In this document: positions 32,735 through 43,795 of the stretch, in pieces
How the letters are laid out: every line of letters begins with the position of its first letter
Numbering within the stretch: position 1 is the first letter of the stretch
Assembly (NCBI GenBank): GCA_964036295.1
Contig: OZ038471.1
Span: 3,381,001-3,445,000, forward strand
Direction of reading: 5' to 3'
DNA: 64,000 nucleotides
Source of the DNA: Plumapathes pennacea
Taxonomy: Eukaryota > Cnidaria > Anthozoa > Antipatharia > Myriopathidae
The notes under the pieces: generated by a model
The model's input: only the letters and a program-made list of their open reading frames with translations
Told to the model about the DNA's origin: nothing
The model's database searches: none
Position numbers and translations under genes: made by a program

Positions 32735-32828
32735 TGGGTTAGGTTATGGCGCCATGGTTAGGGTCAAGTAGTGTTAGGGTCAGCGTTACGGTTACTTAGG
32801 GTTATGGTTATGGGTTATGGGTTAGGAA
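32735..32828. repeat. Degenerate telomere-like stretch
   Basis: Several GGTTAGGGT, GTTAGGGTC, TTAGGGTTATGG and GGGTTATGGGTTAGG blocks resemble degraded TTAGGG repeats, the cnidarian telomere motif. Confidence 0.5.
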
Positions 32829-33016
32829 TGGGGCATCCTGTCAGGGGAGGGGGCCTGGGATGGTGGAAGTACACCAAGGGAGGTGACAGTTGCACAACCA
32901 CGTTCAAGGTCATCCCAGGCCCCCTCTCCCACCCCTCCCCTCAAATCCCATCCCTCCCAAATCACCTGTACAATCCAGTCCCTATCCACCTACCCTCCGA
33001 CCAACAGCCAACCCCA

Positions 33017-33594
33017 CTGAAGGAGGAAGAATGCAGATGAATATCAGCGAGGAGATAGACAGGAAGAGAGTCAAAACAGGGCCCTGAGGGGGCCGTGGGT
33101 GCATTGCCTCCCCTCTGATGAGTTGTAGGAGTAAGATGAGAGAGTTAGGGCTAGAATGGGGAGAATTGGCCAAAGCAGTGGTACGCATAACAACCCTCTC
33201 GATGAGTTAAATGGGTGGGAATAATCCCTCGGCGACGAGATCTGGAGCTGCAAGTAGTCCTTTGTAGAGGATGGCACCCTCCATCCGGAGTAAATGCAAA
33301 TGCGACTTGGCGGCAGAGACCCCCCCATACAGAGGTGCCATCTACTGTCGTTGAGGTCTATGTTGCCTGTAAGCCGACCAGTCTCGAGTCACCTGCCCAT
33401 TCTTCTCATTTTGAGGATTGAAATGCGTACCACTGCTTTGGCCAATTCTCCCCATTCTAGTCCTAACTCTCCCACCTAACTCCTACAACTCACCAGAGGG
33501 AAAACAATGCGCCCACGGTCTCCTTAGAGTCCTGTTTCAAACCTCTTCCTGCCTATCCCTTTGCTAACATTCATCTGCACCCTTCCTCCTTCAG
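33017..33594. mobile_element. Foldback element, arms of about 170 bp
   Basis: The left arm from CTGAAGGAGGAAG (33017) to GTGGTACGCA (about 33188) is mirrored by the right arm from TGCGTACCAC (about 33423) to CTTCCTCCTTCAG (33594). Landmarks include ATGGGGAGAATTGGCCAAAG against CTTTGGCCAATTCTCCCCAT. The spacer is about 230 bp and encodes nothing convincing. Confidence 0.85.
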
Positions 33595-33599
33595 CAGAG

Positions 33600-34950
33600 T
33601 TGAATGATGGTCATCATCAGGTTGATGGAAGGCACACAATGATCATACAGGGGATGAGGGACTTGAGGGGACTTAGAAGAACAGATAGTTAGAAAGAGAA
33701 AAATGGATGACAATAAGAGAGCCTGGAACAGCATGCTGGAGGAATGTCCACAACAGTCTGGAGGAGTCAGCCCAGAAGAGTCTGTCCGCAACAGTCTGGA
33801 GGAAGTCAGCCTGGAACACTCTGCAGCAGCTGGCTCAGGAGAACATCTGATTATAGTAGGGAGAACAGGAAACATGAGGTAAGAAAACAGTGTAAAACAA
33901 TAATATTGTAATGGATGAAAATTGAGCATGGGTACTTACAAAAATAGTATATAATAGGGGAGAATTATATTACATATTTTTTTGCTGTCTATGATAAAGC
34001 ACAACAACATTGATAGTGAAAAGAAAGATGCTAATTAGGTCACCTTAAACTATTATTTTATACACATCGTGCTACAGTATATTTAGAACCTACACATAAA
34101 CAAGTTTACCAAATTGCTCATCTGAATAGTTTCAATCACCAGAAAAAAAAAAAAAAAAAGACAAAAAGAAATGCACTGTATCACAAAATTATAAAAAAAA
34201 ACGCACAATTTTGAATTTCAAGGAGTTAGAACTTCCACGGCAGTGAATCACAAGGATACTGCCTGCCCAGTGTCAGGCTGGATAAGGGACACAAGACATA
34301 AAAGCCCCAATAGGGTGCACAACCAACAGACACATGGATACCAACAGAACAGCAAAGAGTGTAAGGCAATATAAAGCATGACCAACAAAACATAAATACC
34401 TAAATCAATAGGTAAAGAAATAGATGAGAATAAGATAGAAAACCGGGAGGCGAAACAGAGTAAAAGATACCAGCAACGGAAGGAGAAGTGAAAATACAGC
34501 AGAAGAAATAAAAATCGATGTGACTGGGAGAACAACAAAACAAGAAAACTGGGAAAAAATATTTATCAAAGATTGAGGTACGAAGGGAAAAACGAAATGA
34601 TGCAAACTAATGCTACGAAGCGACCATAAAACAGGGGAAGTTGTACAGCCAGTGAAGTATGTAAAAAGCATTGCGAAAGGCAAAAGGAAACAAAATATAC
34701 GGGGAAATAAGCTAGACCAGTACATAGAAAAACTAAAGACGCAGGAAATAACATGAGTGTGAAACGAAGGGACATGCGACAAGGGAGAAACGAAGGCCAA
34801 ACAAATTAACACGAGGTGTGATCAAAGTGAAAAATGCGTTTTGCATAAGTGACACGAGAAGGAAACTTGAACGCGCACATGGCCTGAGAAGGCGAGTTGG
34901 TTACGGGGAGAAACGACAAACAACAACGACAGAACCTAAAACTAAATTAC
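33600..34950. other. No gene seen
   Basis: It contains an imperfect direct repeat (ACAGTCTGGAGGAGTCAGCC and ACAGTCTGGAGGAAGTCAGC at about 33753 and 33792) and a poly-A tract near 34142. Long minus-strand ORFs at 34248-34812 are Phe/Leu-rich translations of purine-rich sequence without domain features. Confidence 0.5.
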
Positions 34951-34953
34951 CTG

Positions 34954-35185
34954 TAAAAGGGGGCTTCGTTTAGGCGTGGAGCCGGAGGCTTTGGGCCGCT
35001 TCAGTTGCGAGCGAGGTGGATGTCCCCGCCGAGGGGAGTCCGGAGAGCAGAGGCGTTGGGAAACTGGAGGTTTCTTTTCTGCTGGAAATCATTCCGAACT
35101 TGAGGAACCTTGAAAATCTTGTGAAGCAACAGCGAACTCCCACTCTTCCATCCAAGATGGACGTTCCTTCAGCGAAGTCGTCAAA
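34954..35185 (-). CDS. Candidate first exon in a GC-rich island, with in-frame TGA
   Basis: On the minus strand an ATG in good context (TTGGATGG, about 35154) opens MEEWEFAVASQDFQGSSSSE and then a TGA. The same frame continues with FPAEKKPPVSQRLCSPDSP, RRGHPPRSQLKRPKASGS and TPKRSPLLQ to a donor-like CAG|GTAATTTAG at 34953. The Ser/Pro/Lys-rich text looks coding. It could be a pseudogene, two overlapping exons, a sequencing error or chance. The surrounding CpG-rich block (about 34960-35330) could be a promoter. Confidence 0.25.
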
Positions 35186-35550
35186 GTTCCCGCCCTGCTC
35201 GGTCTCGTCAGGAGAACGAGGCGACAACGACACTGTGCATGCGCGGTCCAGGCAAGCTTTTTCCCGCGGAAACTGGCGCGGGTGTACGCTCCACTGAATC
35301 CCTTTGTATTTTTTAATTGCGTGGCGAAACACAACTTCCGGCGGAGTTTTTTAAAAAAGTTAAGAGACAGAAGCAAAAGTTAAGCTACAAATTTTTAGAG
35401 TTTGCAGTTCAATAGTTTTTCTCTTCCTGAGCTTTTGCACCTACCACTTTCCTCCTTGCACCCGTGGTGAAAATTGCAAAACAAATTCGTCCTTGTCGGA
35501 GTAATTTCATCACCATAGCGGCCGTTTAGTACTGGGCCAGCTCGGTTGTT

Positions 35551-35685
35551 GGTCCCCATTCCCCCAAGGGTCTGAAGTTCCTGGTCCCAAGGGTCTGCTG
35601 GTCCCCATTCTCCCGAGGAGCCTGAGGTTGCTGGTCCCCATTCCCCCAAGGGTCTGAGGTTGCTGGTCTGAGGTTGCTGGTATTT
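35551..35685. repeat. Imperfect minisatellite, about 40-bp units
   Basis: Three to four units of GGTCCCCATTCCCCCAAGGG plus TCTGAGGTTGCT, with internal shortening. Open frames across it are by-products. Confidence 0.75.
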
Positions 35686-36080
35686 CTTTCTTGCCTAAAT
35701 CAAGCAAAAAAGTACGACGTTGTCACGAGATCACTGTTTTTGCCGTCGGAGACGCGACAGGACGGGGACATAATTTATTCCTAACATGCGCAGTGATCGT
35801 CTGAGTGGCAATTTCACTTCCGGAGACGTCGCCGTCCTCTCTCCCGTCCTGCATCTTAAGGTCCCTAGTATTACAGGATCAACATTGACAAGGGGGGAGG
35901 GGGAAATGATCAGATCGAGTGCAATTTTACTCTTCTCGCCGTCTCTCTTTCTCTTGTCATCAGCTTTTTCTTCCCATTTCTTCATATAATTTTCCGCAGC
36001 ACAAATTCCTTCGCGTCCACCTGTCGGTTAAAAATACCCCAAACATTCAGTTCGGACTCACTGCTGCTTTATACACCTGG

Positions 36081-36133
36081 TTGTTCAAAGATCGATTAGG
36101 CTAATCCTGGATTAGGTCGTCGTCTTTGAACAA
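36081..36133. repeat. Short hairpin related to the 49553 element
   Basis: TTGTTCAAAGA is mirrored by TCTTTGAACAA around GATTAGGCTAATCCTGGATT. The core is the same as the ends of the element at 49553-49797. Confidence 0.65.
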
Positions 36134-36338
36134 AATGAAGCTTTGTGTCCCTTCCCATGGGCCTCAGGGCCGATTGTTGAGACAGCTTCTGAGATGAACG
36201 CGGGCGTGCTTTCAAAGCAAAATGGGGGCAGAGACAGCTGTGAACATAAGTCCTCTTCACGGAATTATGCATTTTAGCGCTTCTTACAAGACTTTTTGTT
36301 GCATTCAACTTTTATTTAATACAAAATGACTTTGTACC

Positions 36339-36488
36339 TATAAGTACAGGATAAAAATGGAGAATTTGGCATTTGATACCTTGCTCGAACAACAGCTGAT
36401 TAAAACAAATTCTCTTTTCATCACTCATACATTTTCTTATTTTATAGTTGGGAGAATTCATATTTTGAGCTTGGGAGTGGAAGGGTCA
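36339..36488 (-). repeat. Short interspersed element, reverse copy
   Basis: GGAGAATTTGGCATTTGATA, CTTGCTCGAAC, GTTGGGAGAATTCATATTTT and GCTTGGGAGTGGAAGGGT form the reverse complement of the family at 57770. Confidence 0.7.
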
Positions 36489-36864
36489 ACTTGCTTTCTC
36501 CTATGGTTTGTTATCCCTCTATCACCAATAATATTTGTTTTTTAACTACTTTTTTGGAGACTACCCTTACAGTAGCTTAATTAGACCATCTGTCCTACAC
36601 AGCAATAATTAATTATTATTTAAAAGTGCACTTCAGTTATGGAGAGTTGGCTTTACATTTCTGTATCCACAATATACATAAAAGTAAAAGGCGAAAGTTA
36701 AGTTTTAAGTGTGATAAAAACAATATATTTTAAAAGCTATCAATACCCAACTAAAATGATCTGAGGTAATGAATGATTTGGGAGAAAATTTTGTGACGAG
36801 TACAAAGAACGTTTGAGCATGAGGCTAGGATTCTATGGCCTTTACAGTTTACTCTTGATGATTT

Positions 36865-37770
36865 TTATTTGGGTCTGTGGAACAACAATACATTGGTCAA
36901 AACAGACTCCAGCACAATGCATATTCCTACGAAGTAGAGGAACCAGAACTTTTCAGCAGGTAACTCTCCCGTTCTTGCCCAGACCACCTGGAAAGTACAA
37001 TGATATTTAGTTTAAGTTAATTATAAAATAGATATCTCAAGACCTTGAAAACAGTTTAGTAGCTTAGATAAATCCTCTCAAACTCTATATTCAAACAAAC
37101 AAAGCAAGCTCACCAAGATTATCTGCACCAGGGCAATTGCTGCAGAAAATAGAAAGAAGGAAAACAGATAATCAGAAAAAAGTAAGGCACAACAGGTAAA
37201 TTAAATTATTGTCCTAATATGTAAAAGTTAGCATTTTACAGTACAGAAACATCTGGGAATAGTAAATTTTAAAAAGTAACATAACAATTTTTATTCAGGA
37301 AACCAACATCACTGGATACAGAAGGAACCCGAGGGAATTACTAAAAATACTACTTACATATGATACTGACACCAAGGAGGATGTACGTGGAATCAACTGC
37401 AACACCTCTGTAAAGTGACAAGATGATGGTGATCTGGAAGAATAAACACGATAGAAAAAAGTGACATGTGACGGGTAGGTGGGGGAATATCATACATCCT
37501 ATCTCAGACCAAATGTAAAATTTTCAAAATCTTTTTTCAGACCTGTTCCCCAACATTTATAGTGTGGACATACTTCCGTCAAAATCATACCCCATCCCAG
37601 CTGACCAAATTAAAAATAATCTGCAGTATATTAAATGCTATTATTATTTCTGTGACTCTTGGATGCTTCAAAACTATACCCTTTGGGGTGGCACATGATA
37701 CTACCTAAAAGTTGTGCTGCATTAGACTATAGAAGTTCTGTAACCCCTATCCCTTGATTTCTAAGATTGA

Positions 37771-37807
<37 letters not shown>

Positions 37808-38274
37808 TAATGTACTGTAGAGTACGCCTGATTCAAGATTCTGACACTTACCAAAACCATAGATACAACAAATGCAATAAACAGGAACAGCACAAGTCTC
37901 TGCAAGTAAGAAGAGCAAGATTGGTTAGTTTACAGACTAAATTGCGCTAAAGTAGAGAATACCCGGCCACTGCTTTCCATAACAATACAGTCAATTGAAT
38001 ATCATTGCCTCGTTCTACAAAGAATTACATTAGAATTTCATTAGATTTTATAAGTGGACGGGTATTCTATATTTGCTCCCTAAATTGCATGAACATGCCG
38101 AATGTGTTGGCTGAGGTTTCCAGCATCGATCTGAGCAAAGTGCAGCTATGACAGCAGCCTTAGTTAGAGTACCTCCTTGGGACTCCTTCCTGTCTCGTGA
38201 AACAAGGCCTCCTCCTCGGGCCGCGGAGAGTATCCCTGTCTTTGTTGGTCTAGAAGTCCCTCCTTGTCATCCAT
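36865..38274 (-). CDS. TMEM243-like four-helix membrane protein
   Basis: Five coding exons in phase give 124 aa: 38173-38274 (MDDKEGLLDQQRQGY...), 37852-37899 (RLVLFLFIAFVVSMVL), 37358-37433, 37114-37139 and 36865-36987 ending in TAA. Donors are all GT and acceptors AG. Four hydrophobic segments follow a hydrophilic N-terminus. ALFHETGRSPKERLV at the first junction and VVWARTGELPAEKFWFLY in the last exon resemble the vertebrate TMEM243 (MM-TRAG) family, as does the total length. The molecular function of that family is not established. It is head-to-head with the related gene at 38438. Exon lengths 48 and 26 nt are identical in both, so they are paralogs. Here the last two exons of the neighbour are one exon. 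Confidence 0.8.
37455..37700. mobile_element. Decayed copy of the 31740 element
   Basis: TATCTCAGACCAAATGTAAA near the left and CTATACCCTTTGGGGTGGCA at the right match the 31740-32110 element. It lies in an intron of the TMEM243-like minus-strand gene. Confidence 0.55.
37772..37804. repeat. (GT)n microsatellite
   Basis: An uninterrupted run of GT dinucleotides in the intron between the second and third coding exons of the TMEM243-like minus-strand gene. Confidence 0.97.
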
Positions 38275-38437
38275 TTTGTTTGAGATCAGTCACGACAATT
38301 TTTCCGAGAAAGCATCGACTAGGCACGAAGTCGAACGAAGTGACGTTTGAACGCTCGGGGTTCTCCGGCGCTGAGACGAACGGAAATTGAGTCATTCATG
38401 GAGTCACATGATTAAACACATGATTGTCATATCCAAG
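38275..38437. promoter_or_regulatory. Shared intergenic region of the head-to-head TMEM243-like pair
   Basis: Only 163 bp separate the two start codons, so both 5' UTRs and the core promoter must lie in or overlap it. It is richer in CG dinucleotides than its surroundings and has no TATA box at a sensible distance, as in many bidirectional promoters. Confidence 0.55.
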
Positions 38438-41239
38438 ATGGCCGACGATTTATACAAGCAAGAGGATGGCGTAACTCCGATTTATCACGAAGTTTCTCCC
38501 GCAGTGGTATGTAGAATAGTTTTCTCTGCCTACTTATATGCTCCAAGTGGAATTTCTGCTCGCCTGCTGAAAGAATCGCCGCGCGTTCGGTCAACAAGCG
38601 AATGCGCAAGAACATCATCTTTATATTTACGTAGAAATTAAATAATTTATTAACTTCCACATGATTGACCGGTTTTCCACAATCGATGAAAAACACCACA
38701 TGCCTTTCAGTGCTATTTTAAATTAGTTTAAGTAAGGGAATCTGCTGTTTAGCAGGCTGAACATATCTTAATCATTTAATCACAAGTGGTGTTCTACATA
38801 CAGTGTAACACTACATACTTTAGGAAATACAGTGAAGGAATCTTTGATCACTACCGTATCTGCCCCACCCCCACCCCCACCCACCCACCCACACACCCAC
38901 CCACACACCACACACACACATCACACACAACACTTTCTTGACAATCTCGGATTGGAGAAAACCTTCCCTAATGCCTAATGCTCTGCTGTCTTAGAGACGA
39001 TGCCATAAATATACAGCAGGGGTACACTGTACACGTATAAACCATAAATGTCCAGAGGCATTTATGCATTTATGTACATGTACATTAATTTTGAAACTGT
39101 ACACACTGGCTGAAAACCAAGCTTATAATGGCTGTCGGAACAAGTCAGACCAACATACAAAATAAATATGTTACATGTTGCTAAAATACTGTATGCTTTA
39201 CACTTCAATGGACCCTGTACTTTTTACAGAAATTTGGCCTGAGATGTTTTGGTGGAGTGGCTGCCATCATATTGTTTGTAAGTACAATACATAATGACTG
39301 TTTTAAATCATTCAGGCAAGCATTGACCAAAATTTGTCCCAAGTTTGTTACTAAAAGAAAAAAAAAATAAATAAAAAAAATAAGTTGTTTTGCTTTAGTG
39401 GAACTTCATGTAAACTACAATCCTGGACAAAAGTCTTTGGGACACTCTGATCATAGTGTACTATTTTGTTGATATCACCCACTTTGGTTGGCCTAGTTAA
39501 CCAAAAAGGCACCCACCCTCCCCTCCCCCGATCAACACTGGTTCAGGGCTGGAAGATGCGTAATTCAACATTGAAGTGGGGGAGGGGGTGGTGCGAAAAA
39601 ACTTAAAATTAGAGGACTTTGTCCTAGACTGTCCCAACATTTTTGACCAGGGTTGTAGCTGACGTGCCAATAAAGCTAATGTTAACTGAACTCTCCATCT
39701 CTCTCCAGGTTGCATTAATAATTTGCTTTGTGAAAGGTGGAGATGACTCAGTCATGTATCTTTTGGCAGTAAACATGCTCAGTAAGTGTTGTTCAAAATA
39801 CAATTTCTCCCAACCATTCAAGAAGAAAATGTATGAACATTATACCGAGAATTGATAGGCCAATCAGCTTTCATCTTAGCAGACTATCAAGTGACAAGTT
39901 CTCCACACTGTATGATATATCTCTGGTGATAGAGACTGAAGAAGAACATTAAAGTTGAAAGGGTTAACCTTTTCATCCCCAAGTTCAAAATGCAAATTCC
40001 AACAATTTTGATTGAGATTTAAATGTACTAGGTTTCTTTAGAGAAATGTATCTTCTATTGTTATTTTATTGTAAAATATTGTAAAGTGCTTTGGACAATT
40101 AGTGGATTTAGCACTATATAAAGAATAAAATGTATGAGTGATGTACTTAGTGAGAACTGATAGTTTAATCAGCTTTCATCCTAGCAAGCAATCAAAAGCC
40201 AAGTTCTCCTTACTGTATGATATAAAAATACAAACTGTATCTCTGCTGAGAAATGGGGGGGAGAAGATTTATATATTATATTATATTTACATAAATTAGG
40301 TTGTCATAAGATTGTATCACTGACCATTTCTATTATTTTATTTCCTTCCTTCAGTAAGCAGTGTAGTTGGAGGAATAATTGTGAGTATATATTCACCTGT
40401 TTTATGCTTTTGGTGCAGACGTTGTTCTGGATTCTTTGCTTGCTTCTGCTCTTCGTGAAAATATCTAAAAATAATAAGGTTTTGAATCTTGTTCATTCTC
40501 CAGGTTTGGTGGTATCACAAAGGCATTATTGTAAGTAATGTCATTTGCTAATGTTAATATACCATATAGTGTTCATCACATTTGGGAAATGTGAAACACT
40601 TTATGCTTGTTACTACTGTATTGTGTAGTGATCATATAGAATTAATACAGCGGTTTTCGGATGACTGTCGAAAGTAATTGTGTGACTGCTTTGGTTTTGC
40701 ATTTGCTTCGCTTTCGGATTGGTCCACATGAGTTTGTCAGCATGCTCAGCCAATCAGAGACAAAACCAAAGCCAAAACCAAACACTTCTCACGCAAGCGA
40801 TGGCGTGTACTCGCACTGCTGATTGGAAAGTAAAACCAAACGCAAGACCAAACGCAAATTACTTTGGCTACCAATTGGCTGAACTGTTTTCTCTCAGTCT
40901 CTGTGATTGGCCTGTGTGATTACTTTGGTTTTGGTTTTCGACAGTCATCCGAAAATGGCTCTACTATCATAAAACATACATTGTAGAAATCTATTCAATA
41001 CATATTCTGTATTATAATAATTATAACATAATGATTATATGAATTATATTTATAACATTTTTATCTCACAGGAGTCCAGGAGAATTGTGTTCATGGTGTT
41101 TGTGGGCGTCTGCATTATCTTCCAAGCCATCACTTCAGATATCTATGTGTACAACAAAGTGGCTGTTGCTGCAACTACAGCCAATCCTCCTACATCTGTT
41201 GTCACAGCAGTACCTATCAATACAACTAACCCTCCTTGA
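38438..41239 (+). CDS. TMEM243-like four-helix membrane protein, paralog
   Basis: Six coding exons in phase give 136 aa: 38438-38506 (MADDLYKQEDGVTPIYHEV...), 39230-39277 (KFGLRCFGGVAAIILF), 39709-39781, 40355-40380, 40504-40530 (VWWYHKGII) and 41072-41239 (ESRRIVFMVFVGVCIIF ... TGA). All junctions are GT-AG. Four hydrophobic segments and the W-Y-x-x-G turn before the last helix match the TMEM243 layout. The C-terminus has an extra Thr/Pro/Val-rich tail of about 25 residues not present in the neighbour. An upstream in-frame ATG at 38387 exists; 38438 is preferred because it is the shorter, acidic start resembling the neighbour's. Confidence 0.8.
38866..38935. repeat. CCCA/CA-rich microsatellite
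   Basis: Compound run of CCACCC and CACA units in the first intron of the plus-strand TMEM243-like gene. Confidence 0.9.
39415..39658. mobile_element. Miniature inverted-repeat element
   Basis: CTACAATCCTGGACAAAAGT ... TTTGGGACACTCT at the left is mirrored by AGACTGTCCCAACATTTTTG ... CAGGGTTGTAG at the right. It lies in an intron just upstream of the third coding exon. Non-coding. Confidence 0.7.
39790..40250 (+). repeat. Short interspersed element, two adjacent copies
   Basis: Both copies have AAAATGTATGA, AATCAGCTTTCATC, CCAAGTTCTCC and ACTGTATGATATA in order. The junction at about 39960 has AAAGGGTTAACCTTTTCATC, where one copy's right end meets the next copy's left end. Confidence 0.7.
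40648..40961. mobile_element. Miniature inverted-repeat element
   Basis: CGGTTTTCGGATGACTGTCG at the left is mirrored by CGACAGTCATCCGAAAATGG at the right; the inside is rich in AAACCAAA units. It lies in the last intron of the plus-strand TMEM243-like gene. Confidence 0.8.
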
Positions 41240-41788
41240 CACAAGTTATCTGGCCTGCTTGTTGTCACTGATCCTGGGAGAAGCTACAAATATGTAGAGT
41301 TGTCCTGAATACTCTTACTAAATCTTAAGGTCAAACATGGATTGAGTATCAAATAGTTGAAGAATATGATTAATTGGTTATAAGATAGGTAAGGTTGATA
41401 GTACTGTACAATGTACATGTGATCTGAATGGTAAATACTGATGAATTCGCATGCACCACGTAACTCAACATACTGTAGCGCGTGTGTGTCAGTTTCACAT
41501 CAGCTTACATCAAACTTGCTTCTTTTTCTTTTTCTTGTTTTTGCTAAGGTATTGTTTGCCTTTTTCTGAAAAAGAGGAATAGAGCAAAATATATAATTAA
41601 AAGAAAGCATGCAAGTGCTCAAAGAGATTGTAAAGAATGATCGTCAGTATTGTCCCATCAACCATTTTGTATTTTTCAAGGGAGGGAAAGAGGATCTAAC
41701 TGGAGGTCAGACAGATAGGAAAGAGGCTCTGTCCAAAAGGAGTCCAACAGTATTAACATCTTTGGAAATATTATGATTATTTTAATAT
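41240..41788. other. 3' flank of the plus-strand TMEM243-like gene
   Basis: Presumed 3' UTR and spacer; no canonical AATAAA stands out close to the stop and no ORF is convincing. Confidence 0.5.
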
Positions 41789-42124
41789 ATAGAAGATATT
41801 ACACGGCGGCGCGAAGATATGAATTTTATTTTCGAGTGGTAAAAACAGTATTTTACGAACGAGCACTTTGCGAGTGAGTATTGTTTTTTCCACGAGAAAA
41901 TAAAATCCATATCTTCAAGCTGCTGTGTAATTTTCTTTTTATTTTATTAGATACGAGTGTTTTACGAGAAATTGCACAAACAACCGTGCAAAAGCGAGAA
42001 ATGATGCCAACGATATCCTCACCAGTGAGAATATGGAAAATACGCCACTTGGGTCCCGGATGTAGTTTCGTATGGATTTTATGCACAGTATATTTTCCAG
42101 TAAAACACTCGTGTCTATATAATA
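41789..42124. repeat. Interspersed element, copy 1 of 2
   Basis: The block from GATATTACACGGCGG through CGAAGATATGAATTTTATTT to CAGTAAAACACTCGTGTCTA is repeated at 50271-50612 with about 90% identity by eye. The first 150 bp form an inverted repeat (AAGATATGAATTTTATTTTC against GAAAATAAAATCCATATCTT). Non-autonomous and non-coding. Confidence 0.8.
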
Positions 42125-42555
42125 AACAACAATATTTTGGTAGGTTTGGTGTTATATTTTGCAATTTATTGTCAGAACTACCTGCTCAAACATTAAGAAA
42201 GTTCTCATCAACAGCTATCAATCAAGTGGTCACACTGGTTATGTTTCAGAGGGTAACTGTTGGCCCCTAGTAACTTTTCAAGGGTATTTCTTTAAAACCT
42301 TTTCCCCATGATTATGCAGAAATCTTTTAAGTGCCCTGTGTGAAGATACCGGTATCCCTTAAGTCATACACTGAGACAGTAATTATGTGTAAACCTGACT
42401 AAGGGACAATGTAGCAACAAAATAATGTACCACTGACTGGATATTTTTATTTAAGTTTAGTTAGGTAAGTTAATATTGCAAGTGCTTGCATTTACTAGCT
42501 GATTGAAGTAGATTGCGTTAGCTGCTGCATTCACACTAAAATTTATATTATAGCA

Positions 42556-42719
42556 GTGCTCGACATTAACGGTTGCCCGCTTGCCCGGGGCAACCAAAAC
42601 TTTTGGTCAGGCAGGTAAATTCTGGGCCGGGCAACTAGAAATTATGAAACTTTCTATTGCTTGAAGTCAATCTACAGTCTGAAGGGCAACCGACCTAAAA
42701 CCTTAATGTCGAGCACTGT
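42556..42719 (+). mobile_element. Miniature element with CAGTGCTCGACATTAA ends
   Basis: The ends CAGTGCTCGACATTAACGGT and CCTTAATGTCGAGCACTG are inverted. The same element lies in reverse at 47249-47398 in a TNIP intron. CAGTG-type tips would fit the hAT class but no target duplication is clear. Confidence 0.75.
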
Positions 42720-43389
42720 GTAGTCTGCAAGGTATTGAATCATACATAAGCAATGCATATATTAAAGTTGAAAATTGCTGCAAATATTTTGTATGTCATG
42801 TAGAAATGTGCAACATTTGCAAAAGGCATTTTGTTTGTAGTGTATTGTGTAGCTACCATCGGACTCCACTCCCTGCCACACATCTCACTTCAGTCCCCTT
42901 CCGACAAGAGTGGCACTTTGAAATGACAGGGAAAATTGCTTAGTGTGACATTGCCTACTGTGTACCAAAATTGCTGGATGTATGTATAAACAAACATTCT
43001 TCGAGTTTCATAACCTTAATCCTTTCTATATTATGATTGGGGATGTGCAGTCTGGTGAGGTCTGCTCCACTGATTCGTCATTATTGCTGGCAAAAGTGTT
43101 TACAATAATTTTATTGTTGATTGTACACTGGTACATTACAGTACCAAACAAACAGTGGAGGTATAAATTACTAATACCTTCAAATAACAGCTGTTGGTAA
43201 TCAGTGCATGCAAAATTTACAAGTACAACAGACTGTAAACATGAACAGCAATAATGAAAGCTAACAAACTCAACACTGGTGCAAAATTTGCCAACATGCA
43301 CCCTACAATAATATTTACCAACATTTCCATTCATGGTTTTTGCAACTATGTTTGATTACATAAGCAGTGATTCAGCAATAATGCAAGCA
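42720..43389. other. No gene seen
   Basis: AT-rich spacer with short ORFs only. Confidence 0.5.
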
Positions 43390-43795
43390 ATAACATAAGC
43401 AATAAAATGCATAAGGAATGCTCAAGTATTGCACACCACCATCTCCATCACACAACCACTAAATTTCCTAATAGCAAACACACAAAAAACAGTAACATTA
43501 CTGCATGTACCTTAGGAACAAGGTAAGCTAGTCCTTGCAGACTTTGGAAAACATGACATTTTCCAAATCATGGTTTGCTGTCATGCATCTATCAGCAATG
43601 TCAGTAATGCACAAGGGATGGTCAAGCATTGCACACAATCATCACCACCACACAACTACTAAATTCCCTAATAGCAAACAGTAGCATTAACTGCATGTAA
43701 CTCTGGAACAAAGCAAGCCAATCCTTGCAAACTTTAGGAAACACAACATTTTCCAAATCACTGTTTGCTGTCATATGCATCTATCAGCCGTTCAA
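43390..43795. repeat. Tandem duplication of about 200 bp
   Basis: TCAAGTATTGCACACCA at 43422 and TCAAGCATTGCACACAA at 43622 head two copies; CTAATAGCAAACA, CTGCATGTA, CATTTTCCAAATCA and TTTGCTGTCAT recur in the same order. Confidence 0.85.

Noticed and set aside
34248-34812. Long Phe/Leu/Ser-rich minus-strand ORFs that look like membrane proteins
   Set aside because: They reflect purine-rich plus-strand sequence; the overlapping frames are all open and no start context or splice support is seen.
38387-38437. Upstream in-frame ATG for the plus-strand TMEM243-like gene
   Set aside because: It would add 17 residues unlike the paralog; the ATG at 38438 gives an acidic N-terminus like its neighbour's.
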